Shown in pieces: positions 9,510 to 20,649 of a stretch of 64,000 nucleotides of DNA. Source of the stretch: Coptis chinensis (Eukaryota; Streptophyta; Magnoliopsida; Ranunculales; Ranunculaceae); contig CM027378.1 of the NCBI GenBank assembly GCA_015680905.1, forward strand, positions 89,619,501 through 89,683,500, written 5' to 3'. The notes beneath the pieces were generated by a model. That model saw only the letters and a list, made by a program, of their open reading frames with translations, was not told the DNA's origin and made no database searches. A program made the position numbers and the translations under genes. Positions within the stretch are counted from its first letter, which is position 1; each line of letters opens with the position of its first letter.

Positions 9510-12500
9510 ATGGCAACACCACCAGTTACTCCTGCTGTTACTTTTCCTACTGTTGTTCCCCATTCTGTTCTTCATGGGGAGAAGCCTGAAAAGTTCAATG
9601 AAACTAATTTCAAGCATTGGCAACAGAAGATGCTCTTCTATCTGACCACCCTTAACTTGGCAAGGTTCTGTGGGATAAGGCTCCTAATGTAAGCCCTGAT
9701 GAAACCGACAAGGAGAAGGTTTTGGCCAAGGATGCTTGGTTTCATACTAGTTTCTTGTATAGAAATTATGTACTTAGTGGGTTGGCTGACTCATTACACA
9801 ATGTGTATAGTGTGTTCAAGACTGCTAAGGAACTTTGGGATTCGTTGGACAAGAAATACAAGAGTGATCAAAGATGCTGGCATGAAGAAATTCATAGTTG
9901 GCAGATTTCTTGATTTCAAAATGACGGATAGTAAGACTGTCATAAGCCAAGTCCAAGAACTTCAAGTAATCCTCCATGATGTCATTGCTGAAGGAATGAC
10001 CCTAGGAGAATCTTTCCAAGTGGCTGATATAATTGAGAAATTACCACCATCTTGGAAGGATTTTAAGAACTATCTTAAGCATAAACGCAAAGATATGAAT
10101 CTTGAAGAACTTATTGTCCGTCTAAGGATAGAGGAAGATAACCGTCTATCTGAGAAGAAGGGCAAGGATCCCATGGTGGCAAAGGCCAATGTTGTGGAAA
10201 GAGCAAGTGCTAAGGGAAAGAGGAAGCACCAAGATAAAGCTCAAGGCAAAGAAAGTAATACGCCTACTAAGTTCAAGGGCAAGTGCTACAACTGTGGAAA
10301 GGCTGGACATAAGGCAAGTGAATGTCGCAAGCCAAAGAAGTACAAGAAGCAAAAAACTAAAGCAAATGTGACAATGGACACGCTTTCTGACAATGTTAAT
10401 GACATGAACCTATCTGCTGTGGTTTCTGAATGTCTCGTGATTGGAAATGAAAGAGAATGGTGGGTGGATACTAGTGCTACTCGCCACATATGCTCCAACA
10501 AGTCGATGTTCACTACTTATCATGCTATGGAAAAGGAAGAACAACTCTTTATGGGAAACTATTCTACGTCCAAGGTTGAAAGCAAAGGAAAGGTGGTGAT
10601 GAGGTTGACTTTTGGGAAGGAACTAACTCTGAATGAGGTGCTCTATGTGCCTGACATTCGCAAGAACTTGGTTTCTGGGTCGCTGCTGAGCAAGAATGGC
10701 TTTAAGTTAGTCTTTGTTTCTGATAAATTTGTACTAACTAAGAATGATGTATTCGTGGGCAAGGGCTATCTTCAGGATGGGCTCTTTAGGATGTCTTGTT
10801 TTACTATTGCGCCAAAAAGCGCCAATAAAGTTGAATCTTCTGTTTACTTGATTGAGTCTTTACATGTATGGCATGGTAGATTAGGACATGTTAATTATGA
10901 TACTTTGCGTAGATTAATTAATTTGGACTATATACCAAAGATAAAAATAGACCCACACCATAAATGTGAAACTTGTGTAGAATCCAAGTTGACCAGATCA
11001 TCCTTTCATTCCATTGAAAGAAGTATTGAACCTCTAGACTTAATACACACAGATATATGTGATCTTAAGTATGTGCAAGCTAGAGGTGGTAAAAAGTATT
11101 TCATTACTTTTATTGACGATAGCACTAGATATAGTTATATTTACTTGTTGAGAAGTAAAGATGAGGCAATTAAAGTGTTCAAACACTATAAAAATGAAGT
11201 TGAAAATCAACTAAGCAAAAAGATTAAGGCTATAAGAAATGATAGAGGGGGTGAATATGAATCACCTTCTGAAAGTTTCTGTTCTGAACATAGAATTATT
11301 CATCAAACTACGGCTCCTTATTCACCTCAATCAAACGGTATTGCGGAACGCAAAAACCGAACTCTAAAAGAGATAATGAATGTTATGTTGTTAAGTTCTG
11401 GTTTACCCCAGAATTTGTGGGGGGACACTTTGCTTTCCGCTAATTACATTTTCAACAAGATTCCTAACAAAAAGACGCTTAAAACACCATATGAATTGTG
11501 GAAAGGTCATCAGACTTTCTACAAATTCTTAAAAGTGTGGGGGTGTCTTGTTAAAGTGGAAGTCCCTAAACCTAAGAAGGTGAAAATAGGACCCCAAGAC
11601 TATTGATTGTGTATTCATTGGATATGTAAACAATGAAGGATGCATATTATTTTCTGGTTCATAAATAAGATATATAAGATATACATGTTAATACGATTAT
11701 TGAGTCAAGGAATGCTTCATTGTTTGAAAATACGTTTCCGTATAACATGTGTATAGAGCCAAGTTCAACAAAGAGAACTTTAGATGCTACAACTAGTAAC
11801 CATCCTACACAAAGCTAAATTGAGGAGGAACCTAGACGTAGCAAAAGGTCAAGGATGTCAACGTCTTTTGGACCTGATTTTCTAACATACTTGTTGGAAA
11901 ATAATCCTCAAACGTTCAAGGAGGCAATGTCATCTCCAAAAGCTACTTATTGGAAAGAAGCAATAAATAGCGAGATTGAATCCATAATGCAAAATCATAC
12001 ATGGGAATTGGTGGATTTACCACCAGGTTCCAAGATTTTGGGATATAAGTGGATATTCACAATGAAATTTAAGATTGATAGATCAATCGACAAGTATAAA
12101 GGTAGACTTGCGGTCAAAGGCTTTAGACAAAAGGAAGGATTGAATTATTTTGACACATACTCTCTAGTTACAAGAATGACTTCCAAAAGGATGCTAATAA
12201 CAATAGCATCAATACATTGATTTGAGATACATCAAATGGATGTAAAGACGGCATTCTTGAATGGTGAGTTAGATGAAGAAATATACACGGGACAACCCGA
12301 AGGGTTTATTGCTCCTGGACAAGAAAGGAAAGTTTGCAAGCTTGTTAAATCCTTATATGGATTAAAGCAAGCACCTAAGCAATGTCATGAGAAATTTGAC
12401 AATGCAATGTTGTCAAACGGTTTCAAAATAAACGAGTGTGACAAGTGTGTCTATGTCAAAATCACTCAAAAAGGATGTGTCATTGTTTGTCTCTATGTAG

Positions 12501-13444
12501 ACGATATGCTACTTTTGGGTAGTAATATAGATGTCATAAAATCTACCAAACAAATGTTGTCTAGTAAGTTTGACATGAAAGATTTAGGTGTCGCTGATAT
12601 TATCCTAGGAATTAAGATCTCTAGGACGGAGGATGGACTTATTCTATCACAATCTCATTACATTGAGACGATTCTTGAAAAGTTCAAGAAATATAACATC
12701 ACGCCAAAAAGGTCATCAGTTGACGTAAATCTTTATTTAGCCAAAAATACTGGAGATAGCATATCTCAACTAGAATACTCTCGTATACTTGGCAGTTTGA
12801 TGTATGTCATAAATTGTACAATGCCTGACATAACATACTCTGTGAGCAAGCTAAGTTGAGATACGAGTAATCCTGGCAAAGATCATTGGACTGCCATACT
12901 TCGAGTTTTGGGATACTTAAAGTATACTCAGAATTTTGGTCTGCACTATACAAGATATCCAGCCATTCCATAAGGGTACTGCGATGCTAATTGGATATCA
13001 GACATTAAAGACTCAAAGTCCACAAGTGGATATGTCTTTATACTTGGAGGTGCAGCTGTTTCTTGAAAATCCTCAAAACAAACGTGCATAGCGAGGTCCA
13101 CTATATAATCAGAATTCATAGCATTGGACAAGGCTGGAGAAGAAGTAGAGTGGCTTCGAAATTTCTTAGAGGATATTCCAAACTGGGCTAAACCTATGCC
13201 AGTAGTGTGTATATACTGTGATAGTCAATCTGCTATTGGTAGAGCACAGAGTAGCATGTATAACGGGAAGTCTCGACACATAAGTCATCGACATAACACC
13301 GTTGGACAATTGCTCTCAAATGGAGTTATCTCAATCGACTATGTAAGGTCAAAAGATAACATTGTGGATCGGCTTACAAAAGGTTTAACAAGAGAACAAG
13401 TGGAAAGATTATCAAGGGAAATGGGCTTAAAGCCTTTAAGATAA
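9510..13444 (+). pseudogene. Copia gag-pol polyprotein, inactivated
   Basis: Gag starts MATPPVTPAVTF at 9510. The CCHC zinc knuckle [14 protein letters not shown] is near 10283-10325. The protease motif reads [10 protein letters not shown] (about 10463) where the family has D-S/T-G-A. The GAG-pre-integrase finger (HVWHGRLGH) and the integrase core ([30 protein letters not shown]) run about 10860-11500. RT with VDVKTAFLNGEL-like (12237) and LYVDDM (12494) follows, then RNase H (CDSQSAIG, about 13216) to the stop at 13442. Damage: frameshifts near 9690 and 9880; a frame break after 11606; in-frame stops at 12218, 12857, about 12970, about 13065 and about 13107. Several stops fit TGG-to-TGA, CGA-to-TGA or ATG-GAA-to-ATA-TAA changes. 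Confidence 0.92.
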
Positions 13445-14047
13445 TCAACCAAGAGTCCTCATAATGGAAAAACCAACCTAGTTGACTGGAGATCCCAAGA
13501 TCTAGGTTCAAAGGGTCAACTGAATTATGTATGTGATTCAATCAACACTGGAGAGTAAATAATATACTATAACCTATTCCTATATAAAACAGTGCATATC
13601 TACCGCGAGACCCAGGATAAGTCAAGTTTTTAATGATTTACTATATCTTGGAAAGTTGTGTTATCCAAGTGGAGTATTGCAGGATATTCTTTACAAAAAT
13701 CACCTATGTGAGTGGGCCGCTTCTATGAGAATTTTAAGGCAAATGTCTCAAAAGCACTCTCTGAAACTAAGAAGTGTTCAAGGCCAAAATGAACACAAAC
13801 GTGAGAACCAACAGTATTCAAGAAAGTACTGCGTGAAGATGATTGTCTAGGTTTATACAAACGGCTAACAGTTCAAAGACATTAATTGAAGTCTATTGAT
13901 CGTCCAATTAAATCCGATCATCTTTCACTAAGGCAAGTTCAAGGCTACCCATGCTACTTAACATGATGCGGTATCTTTTCATTTGTAAAAGAACAGAAAT
14001 CCAATGTTTATAATAGAAGAAGCCAAATTTTCATTCATGTGGGAGAT

Positions 14048-14749
14048 TGTTAGAAAAATGGATTTGCTTTGCACAAATCCATTGAGATATGAATGAGTAA
14101 TTTGTCTCCCAAGTTACCCCACTTGAGATGAAATGGGTTTCTCTTGAAACAGTACGTAAAGTGAGAAAAACCTTTTCAAAATAGTGCACTGGTTCGAAAC
14201 AGTGCATTATGCCGAAAAGGTACGACCTTTCGCAATGTGCACTGGTTCGAAACAGTGCATCATGCGAAAAGGTGTGACCTTTCGAAATATGCACTGGTTT
14301 GAAACAGTGTTTTATGCCAAAATGGTGTGTCATTTCGAAACATGTGACTTTTCAAAAAGTTGCTTACTTTTTCCCAAGAGTCACTGTGTTGTTTCGAAGA
14401 GACATCACTCACCTATAAATAGTGGATGAATTTGGAAAGAAAGACACACCAGATCACACAGAGTTCTAATATTTTTCTTTTCCCCCTGTTCTTAGTCAAA
14501 TACTATGTTGTGTTAGTTGACTCTATAGAATTGAAGTGCTACCTTTCTATAGAAGGAAATTCGTTCTATCTTAGGAGACAGTTTCTCATCAACCTTCAAA
14601 CACCGTGAGGGGGAAATCTGTCTTAAGGACATAGTATATCTACATTAGGCTCGGATTTAACTAAGAAGTACAAGACTTACAAGACAAAAGATTTGTATGG
14701 TTTAGTAATTAGTAAAGAGTAAATACAATTAAATTGTATATTACTAACA
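14048..14749 (+). repeat. Copia 3' LTR
   Basis: It begins TGTTAGAAAAATGG and ends TTACTAACA. The TATA-like ACCTATAAATAG is at 14411-14422. It is the partner of the LTR at 8701-9399. CATAT follows at 14750-14754. Confidence 0.9.
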
Positions 14750-14754
14750 CATAT

Positions 14755-14976
14755 AACAGGTTCGCAAAACAAAAAATATAATTGTTTTTGAAGGTTTTGA
14801 AAATGGGAATGTCGTAGCTAGTATATCAGTGATGATTTAGTGGCAATAAGATGCGCACAATTTTTAAGGATGGCAACAACAACATGGTTCTACACTATAC
14901 TTCCAACCAACAAGCTAATTAATCGAAATTCCAAAATCACATTATAAAGCAAGCCAAACCCATTTTATAAGAATCA
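14755..14976. repeat. Duplicated segment, right half (interrupted copy)
   Basis: This matches 16209-16430 at nearly every position. Together with 8627-8700 it forms the copy that the copia element split; 16135-16430 is the uninterrupted copy. Confidence 0.9.
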
Positions 14977-15003
14977 ATATATATATATATATATGTGTGT
15001 GTG
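14977..15003. repeat. (AT)n(GT)n microsatellite
   Basis: A run of AT dinucleotides passes into GT dinucleotides just after the end of the duplicated segment. Confidence 0.9.
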
Positions 15004-15206
15004 TTGAGCTTGTCATGAAAAATTAAAGAGTCTTTTGAGGTTTGTTAGTCCTTCCACTTTCAGTCATGTCCACAGAAGCATCTAATGGAGTTTTAAAAAC
15101 AAAGCTTTGTAGCAGCACTTGGCTTGAAGCCCTAACGAGCTTCCTAGGCACAATCGATCGTCTACCGGATCCAAAAGGAATGAACTCGAAATATTGACCT
15201 CTAATA

Positions 15207-15342
15207 TCCACATTTGCTCAGGTGGTTAGGACTCTCTGGATGGAAATCACAAGGGCATGGGAAGTGGTAGCTTTTCCACATTTGCTAAGGTGGTTAGGAC
15301 TCTCTGGATGGAAATCACAAGGGCATGGGAAGTAGTAGCTTT
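15207..15342. repeat. 68-bp tandem duplication within the P450 remnant
   Basis: Unit 15207-15274 (TCCACATTTGCTCAGGTGG and on) is followed directly by a nearly identical unit at 15275-15342. It duplicates P450 coding sequence upstream of the haem loop. Confidence 0.9.
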
Positions 15343-15344
15343 TT

Positions 15345-15517
15345 GGATGTTTGTTTTTCAGCTACTTATAACTGTTATAAGTGGTAAACTCTTTTTACGG
15401 TATATTTTTGCTACTTATATAAATTTATAAGCTTAAAAAACTTGACTTACAAAAACTTATAACTTATAATAAATAGCAATCACTTATAAGTGATAAGTAG
15501 CAAAACACAAACACCCC
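15345..15517. mobile_element. MITE inside the P450 remnant
   Basis: The ends are inverted: GGATGTTTGTTTTTCAGCTA at the left and, reversed, GGGGTGTTTGTGTTTTGCTA at the right. CTTATAACTGTTATAAG-type inner repeats occur. It sits exactly where P450 coding similarity is broken (after the IIKE codons). No clear target duplication was read, so the superfamily is open (hAT- or Harbinger-like). Confidence 0.6.
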
Positions 15518-15665
15518 GGACGGTGTTCCTTTATAATTGCACGGAGGTATACAAGTTTGTCTATGTCTGATTCCCCACTTCTCTATATTTTCCGAAGTTG
15601 GTGTCAATTTCATCTTGGGCCTTCTTCAAACTGTGAGGATTGTTCAGTAGTAAGGAAATATGAGA

Positions 15666-16134
15666 ATAGAGGGTAGAAATTAATGCAAGAGGGAAAGAAG
15701 AGTCATGCGAACCAGATGCTACGCAGGCATCCAAAGCATCTCAAGATGACTTATCATCTCAGAAAGCACAAATCAGCAAGCACAAAGATTGAAAGAGAAA
15801 TTGGAGAAAATAGGTAAAAAAAAAAGAGAGAGAGAGAGAGGGAAGATTGGAAGAAGGTGAGTTTTGGACTTTTAGCGGCTGATTTAACACGGAAACCAGA
15901 TAAACAGAACGAAAATCTCTATTTAGGATTTGTTTCGATTTATTTAGGTTTAGTTACCTAAAGATTTGACAGCTTATATATCGCTAACAAATAGAGAAAA
16001 CGGTGTTAATCACATGTTAAATAATCTGAATCCAAAAGAAGATCTAAGGAGAGAAGATCTAAGGAGATTACAACCCTGCTCTCTGAATCCAGACTCAAAA
16101 TTAAATGACAACCATAATGCATGGTCCTAATTAA
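15666..16134. other. Intergenic, simple repeats only
   Basis: No gene seen. It holds an A-run followed by (GA)n at about 15814-15842 and an AAGATCTAAGGAGA doublet at about 16040-16069. 16098-16135 matches 3601-3639 in the 3' flank of the kinase pseudogene, a hint of an old shared duplication. Confidence 0.6.
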
Positions 16135-16430
16135 GTACTCAATTTATATTATAAATCCACTTTTGGAGGTGGAGTTCATTTGGAGTTTATATAAAGTGGA
16201 GTTCATATAACGGGTTTGCAAAACAAAAAATACAATTGTTTTAGAAGGTTTTGAAAATGGGCATGTCGTAGCTAGTATATCAGTGATGATTCAGTGGCAA
16301 TAAGATGCGCACAATTTTTAAGGATGGCAACAACAACATGGTTCTACACTATACTTCCAACCAACATGCTAGTTAATCGAAATTCCAAAATCACATTATA
16401 AAGCAAGCCAAACCCAATTTATAAGAATCA
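16135..16430. repeat. Duplicated segment, uninterrupted copy (empty site)
   Basis: This matches 8627-8700 joined to 14755-14976. At the junction it reads GAGTTCATATAACGGG with a single CATAT, so it preserves the pre-insertion state of the copia target. Confidence 0.9.
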
Positions 16431-16871
16431 CAACTTTTCTGAATGATCACTTAAGGAATTTGATTTGGTGTTCTTCCCACATACACTCAAACCCCGTATT
16501 CTCATGCTCTTTTTCCACCCAGCTTTTTGGAAATATGAGTGATTTTATTTAAATGAAATAAACGTTCAAGAATACAGGGTGTGGTGTAGGGAAAATAACT
16601 CTATGTTGTGTACAATTGTACAAACGAAAACAAGGTATCTCTTTTTTTCCTGTCGTTTCTTTCATTTGCTTCAGAGGAAAAGAATATGAAGCATACCATT
16701 TTTTCCTTCTCCTAATCCCCCGTTAACGTCAAGCTCATATTATTCATGCTTTTCTTGCTTCTTGTCCTTAGCTCTGATAATGCTAAATACTGGTTTCGAT
16801 CTTTAGTCTCTTACATTCTTCTTGCAATCTAAGCTTACTATAGTTTGTTTGGGGAAAAAGAGAAAGAACTG
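16431..16871. other. Spacer upstream of the NLR remnant
   Basis: No gene seen. An imperfect inverted repeat (AACCCCGTATTCT near 16490, AGAATACAGGGTGTGG near 16570) may be a small MITE. Confidence 0.4.
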
Positions 16872-19080
16872 ATGGATGGTACTCAAGAGGCAGCAGTTTA
16901 CGCTCATCAAGTAAATGACCTCGAAATTTTCAGAGGAGTGCCTGACGAATGCCTACCTGTGATCGAATACAACGTGCAACTTAATCTTCAACGTTCGAGC
17001 TATTAGAGTTTCGGGATTGAAAAGCATTGGAAAAGAGAGGATAGCTAGGAGTGCGGTAAAGAGAGGAGCCAGATCCATGCTCTTTGACGTCCTTATATGG
17101 GTAGTTACTAGGATTAAAGAAGATTTAAGTCGTAAGAAATTCCAAATGCAAATAGCTGACCTACTGGGACTTGCAGTTAAGAAGAGTGACGATTGCGAAG
17201 ATGAGGAGGACGATGAAAATGATCAACGCGAAGATTTTGTTTTAGCAGGTAAAATGTTTCATTGATAGAGTTTAATTACTTCACGATGGGCATATATCCA
17301 AACGAGCCAGACCTTCCACCTCCGCACTGCAACAAGCTTACAACAATTATTATATTTGACAGTACATTATTCAAGGCGAGATTCCCAGAATTGTTTTTCA
17401 AGCACATGGATAATTCCCGAGTTCTCAGCATCGATCAAGAATCCATTATATTCACACCAGCCCTTCCTTCCTCCATTGTTTGTTTGGTTGGATAAAAGCC
17501 TCAAGTTGCTAAAGTTAAAATGTGAAGGCGATCTCATTGGACACACGATCCATCCATTCCAATATATATTCTTACCTGAGAGCTCTAGAGAAGCTCGAGG
17601 TGTTAGATCTTTCTAAAATATGTCGGCCAATTTCTTCGAGGGTCTGAGAAGCCTTCGACTCCGTAACCTTTCTGAATGTGATAGAATATTCTCATTGCCA
17701 TCATCAATATCATTCCTTGCCAACCTCGAATTGCTCCTTCTCGGTAGTTGCCCCAACCTAATGGCGTTACCCTCTACTTTACTACCGCTTGAGAAACTTC
17801 AAGTGCTAGATCTTTCTAAAACCAATTTGAATGAAATCCCAGAGAAATTTTTTGTACACATGCTCAGTCTGAAAGATCTCAACCTCTCATCCGTTCCTCG
17901 TTTAGCCTTCTTACCAACGTCAATGTCCAGTCTGGTCAATCTGAAGAAGCCCAACCTCGAGGGGTGTACAGGTCTTACAACAGTGCATCCTTCTTTGACA
18001 CGTATCTCGTCATCTCTCGAAGAGCTCAACCTTTCAGGATTTTCATCCCTGAAGGACAGCAATAAATTTTCATCATCATTTAATAATATGTCGCACCTAC
18101 GAGTCTTAAACTTGAATTCAATTAGTGTAAACTCTGTCTCCCTCCAAGGTTGTTCAAGCTTGGAAACTATAGACGTGGGCTCAAACAAAAATCTCGAGGT
18201 GCTCGACCTTTCTGGTACCGGAATAAGTACATTTCCTTTAGAAGGTAATCCAGATCTTAATGTTCTGAGGCACTTGGACCTACTCGGTGTGAAGAACCTT
18301 CGTAAGGTTAATTGGAACAATATAAAGTGGCTACCTCAACAGGTGAACTGGGATCAATCAGGTGATGATATATAGCGCATCACATATGCATTTTTCACTA
18401 GCTGAATGGCGCAGCGTTGGAAATGGAAGCGGGGTGTGGTGCAATTCAAGTGATCTTTGAAATAAGAGCTGATGACCTGGCCGGATTCCAGCCCTTGCTA
18501 AGGTGCCTTGAGAAGATATGGATCTCCAATCTCACAAAATTAACTACCATGTGCACCAGAAGTGGTATGCTGGAAAATGGAAGCTTCGGCAACCTCAAAC
18601 TTCTGCACCTGGAGTATTGTCCACAACTTGTTACTGTTTTCTCTTCTGGTATATGTTTGCAAAACCTAGAAGTTCTGGGAATCAAATTTTGTGCTAGGTT
18701 GGACTTTGGAGGAGATTTTCTCAGGTGAGGTAAATGGGGTAGGGTCCCTTCAACGATTGCACACATTGTTCCTGCTGGAGCTTCCGGACGTTAAGGAGCA
18801 TTGTTTGCGCGCAATGTGCACTTGGTAAGTTTAACAAGAGTCCAGGTTAAAGGGTGTCGCAAGCTGTGCAGGATTCCTATTAGTACAACCAGAATTAACT
18901 CTGACAATAGTACTTCAGTAACAGTCACTGCTGAAATCGAATGGTGGAAACAATTGGAATGGGAAGACAACAACGTGATGCACCGCATTTGCTTCAACAG
19001 TTGGAAGCCATACAATGTTCCCAGAGGTAATCATCTTTCTCTATCTCAAGTTCTCAACCTACAATCAGCTGACTTTAGCT
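16872..19080 (+). pseudogene. NLR (NB-LRR disease-resistance) pseudogene
   Basis: Fragments in order: a degenerate P-loop-flanking piece and the RNBS-A region (FDVLIWVVTRIKED, about 17085-17160) with an acidic linker (17200-17240); then a jump straight to LRRs. LRR pieces sit at about 17290-17490, in another frame at 17490-17616, a 251-codon run at 17620-18375 with repeated LxxLxLxxL units (for example LQVLDLSKTNLNEIP), then 18417-18728 and 18801-19023. NLRs are cytosolic immune receptors in which the NB-ARC domain switches on ATP/ADP exchange. The P-loop GxxxxGKT, kinase-2, GLPL and MHD motifs are not found, and at least four frame breaks separate the pieces, so this is a decayed gene. The C-terminal RLCRIP and HRICFNSWKPYNVPRG pieces may mark a final exon before a GT at 19025. 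Confidence 0.8.
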
Positions 19081-19445
19081 AAAACTACATCTTACTTAAC
19101 ATTTGCAAATGGAACCAAAAATATAATAAGAATACGAATATATAATTGATGTATTCTGCCTTGCTTGATCACTTATTTCTACAAAACAAAATTTGGAGAA
19201 AACTGTGTAAAAAATGGCCAAAAAATTGTTCTTTTTTTTGGATTTCAGATTAATAGTTTCTAGCTTATTTCGTTCAGAATTGCTGATTGCTTAATATGAA
19301 TGCGCTGGAGAATGAGGTAATCATCTTTAGCTAAAATTACTTCTTACATAACATTGCAAGTGGAACAAAGAAGTAAATAAAAATACAAATATATAATTTA
19401 CGTATTCTGCCTTGCTTGAATCACCTATTGCTTAATATGTAGGCG
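19025..19445. repeat. Local duplication in the NLR 3' flank
   Basis: GGTAATCATCTTT near 19025, followed by TAGCTAAAACTAC through TTCTGCCTTGCTTGA (19076-19170), recurs at 19316-19420 with small changes. Confidence 0.7.
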
Positions 19446-20649
19446 CTGGATGCTGAGACCTTTGTCGAGACAGAAAAAGGCTTCTGCCGATAGGGATGGG
19501 TGAACTCAACTGTTTTAGGTTATGTTATTGTTTGTGGGCTGTTAGTCTGTTATTGTATTGATGATGCGGATGCATGTATAAATTGAAATTGTAAAATAAT
19601 AATAATAATAATCATAATAAATCTTTCTTTTTCCTATAACAGCCCTTCTTTCTTCGTTATTAAAACTACTCAAAGAATTCTATGCAAGCACTGCTATTTT
19701 CAAGCTACACGAGCTGAAGCCTTGTAAAGATCTCTTTAAACCACTGTTCAAAATAAATAAATAATGAAAACCATCAAGATGTAGGAACTAGGAAGGCTTA
19801 TCGAAATGATTTCAACAAGCGGAAGGTGAATCTGTATGCTAGAATCATAGAAGAAAAAAAGATGACTACCTTGGGTAAACTAATACATGAGAGACTGCTG
19901 TAGAGGGGGAAAGGGTGGTTCAAATAAGTTCAATTTTTACTTCCATCAGTAATGGAGTTCTGTCTGGTTACCTCAGTAAAGCTACCAAAAATTATTTGAG
20001 GAATGCTAACCCAAGCCTTGCAGGACAATTAGAATTGTGCATCTTTTAGGTGGCTGCGACTGGAGGAGATCTGCTCCTCTTGAAGAATTGCAGAAAAATA
20101 GTGCATAATGTGACAAAGCAATTGTCCCACGCATCTACTGTTTTTGGTGTGGTGTGTTTTGGATGATTTATCAGTTTCATGGGCGGTAGAAGATTAAGAA
20201 CATCATTGCGGGGAAGTATCCACACAAGGTGATCCATTTATATAGTACAATACTACAATCAACATGGTTAGTCAGGATAGAACGAAACAGTAGAAACGCA
20301 ACCAATGGGTAATCCCTTTAGAGAAGCAATATTTCTTAATGTATTCCAACCATATTTAAAGGTCTGCAAAGGCGCGAGTTGCTGTACAATATACATTATC
20401 CAACTGTTTCTATTCTATATTCAAAAATAAAAAAGAGAATAAAATAAGTATATAGTTTAACTGTTTAAGTGCTTAACACACTATTCTTGCTAAAACGACT
20501 TTGGTGTATTCATTTAATTTTTTGTTCTTCTCTTACAATAACATATCGGGTCCCTAACATATCAATGAAAGAATGTGTGGGTTCCAGCAGCAAAAATGGT
20601 AAAAGAAAAAGTAACTGGGTAACATACAACAAAGGGAAAGATGTTACCA
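19446..20649. other. Intergenic; PUB17 3' flank
   Basis: No gene seen. It has an (ATA)n run at about 19594-19620. The right part (about 20340-20649) should include the 3' UTR of the minus-strand U-box gene. Confidence 0.5.

Larger units (their letters stand above)
8701..14749 (+). mobile_element. Ty1/copia LTR retrotransposon, full-length but dead
   Basis: The element has LTRs at 8701-9399 and 14048-14749, gag-pol in copia order (protease, integrase, RT, RNase H) between them, and 5-bp target duplications CATAT at 8696-8700 and 14750-14754. A purine-rich tract (GTGGGAGA, 14039-14046) precedes the 3' LTR. The sequence after the 5' LTR (ACTTAAGACAG) is not the common TGGTATCAGAGC initiator-tRNA primer site. 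The LTRs differ by many transitions and some indels, so the insertion is not recent. Lineage was not assigned. Confidence 0.95.
15023..15665 (-). pseudogene. Cytochrome P450 (CYP82-like) 3' remnant
   Basis: On the minus strand, from 15665 down: LLLNNPHSLKKAQDEID (post-I-helix region), then DKLVYLRAIIKE (the K-helix ExxR neighbourhood), then ANVDIRGQYFEFIPFGSGRR (the heme-loop start) and FKTPLDASVDMTES near the C-terminus. P450s are ER-bound haem monooxygenases; the wording is closest to CYP82-type proteins of plant specialised metabolism (my recognition, not a search). The haem-binding cysteine segment is out of frame after GSGRRS, an in-frame TGA precedes ANVDIRG, a 68-bp piece is tandemly duplicated and a MITE interrupts the K-helix region. 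The N-terminal two-thirds is absent. Confidence 0.75.

Noticed and set aside
15345..15517. Assignment of the P450-resident MITE to a superfamily
   Set aside because: No readable target duplication; the ends alone do not decide between hAT and Harbinger.
17799..18320. 173-codon minus-strand frame
   Set aside because: Antisense of the LRR coding run; composition mirrors the plus-strand LRRs.
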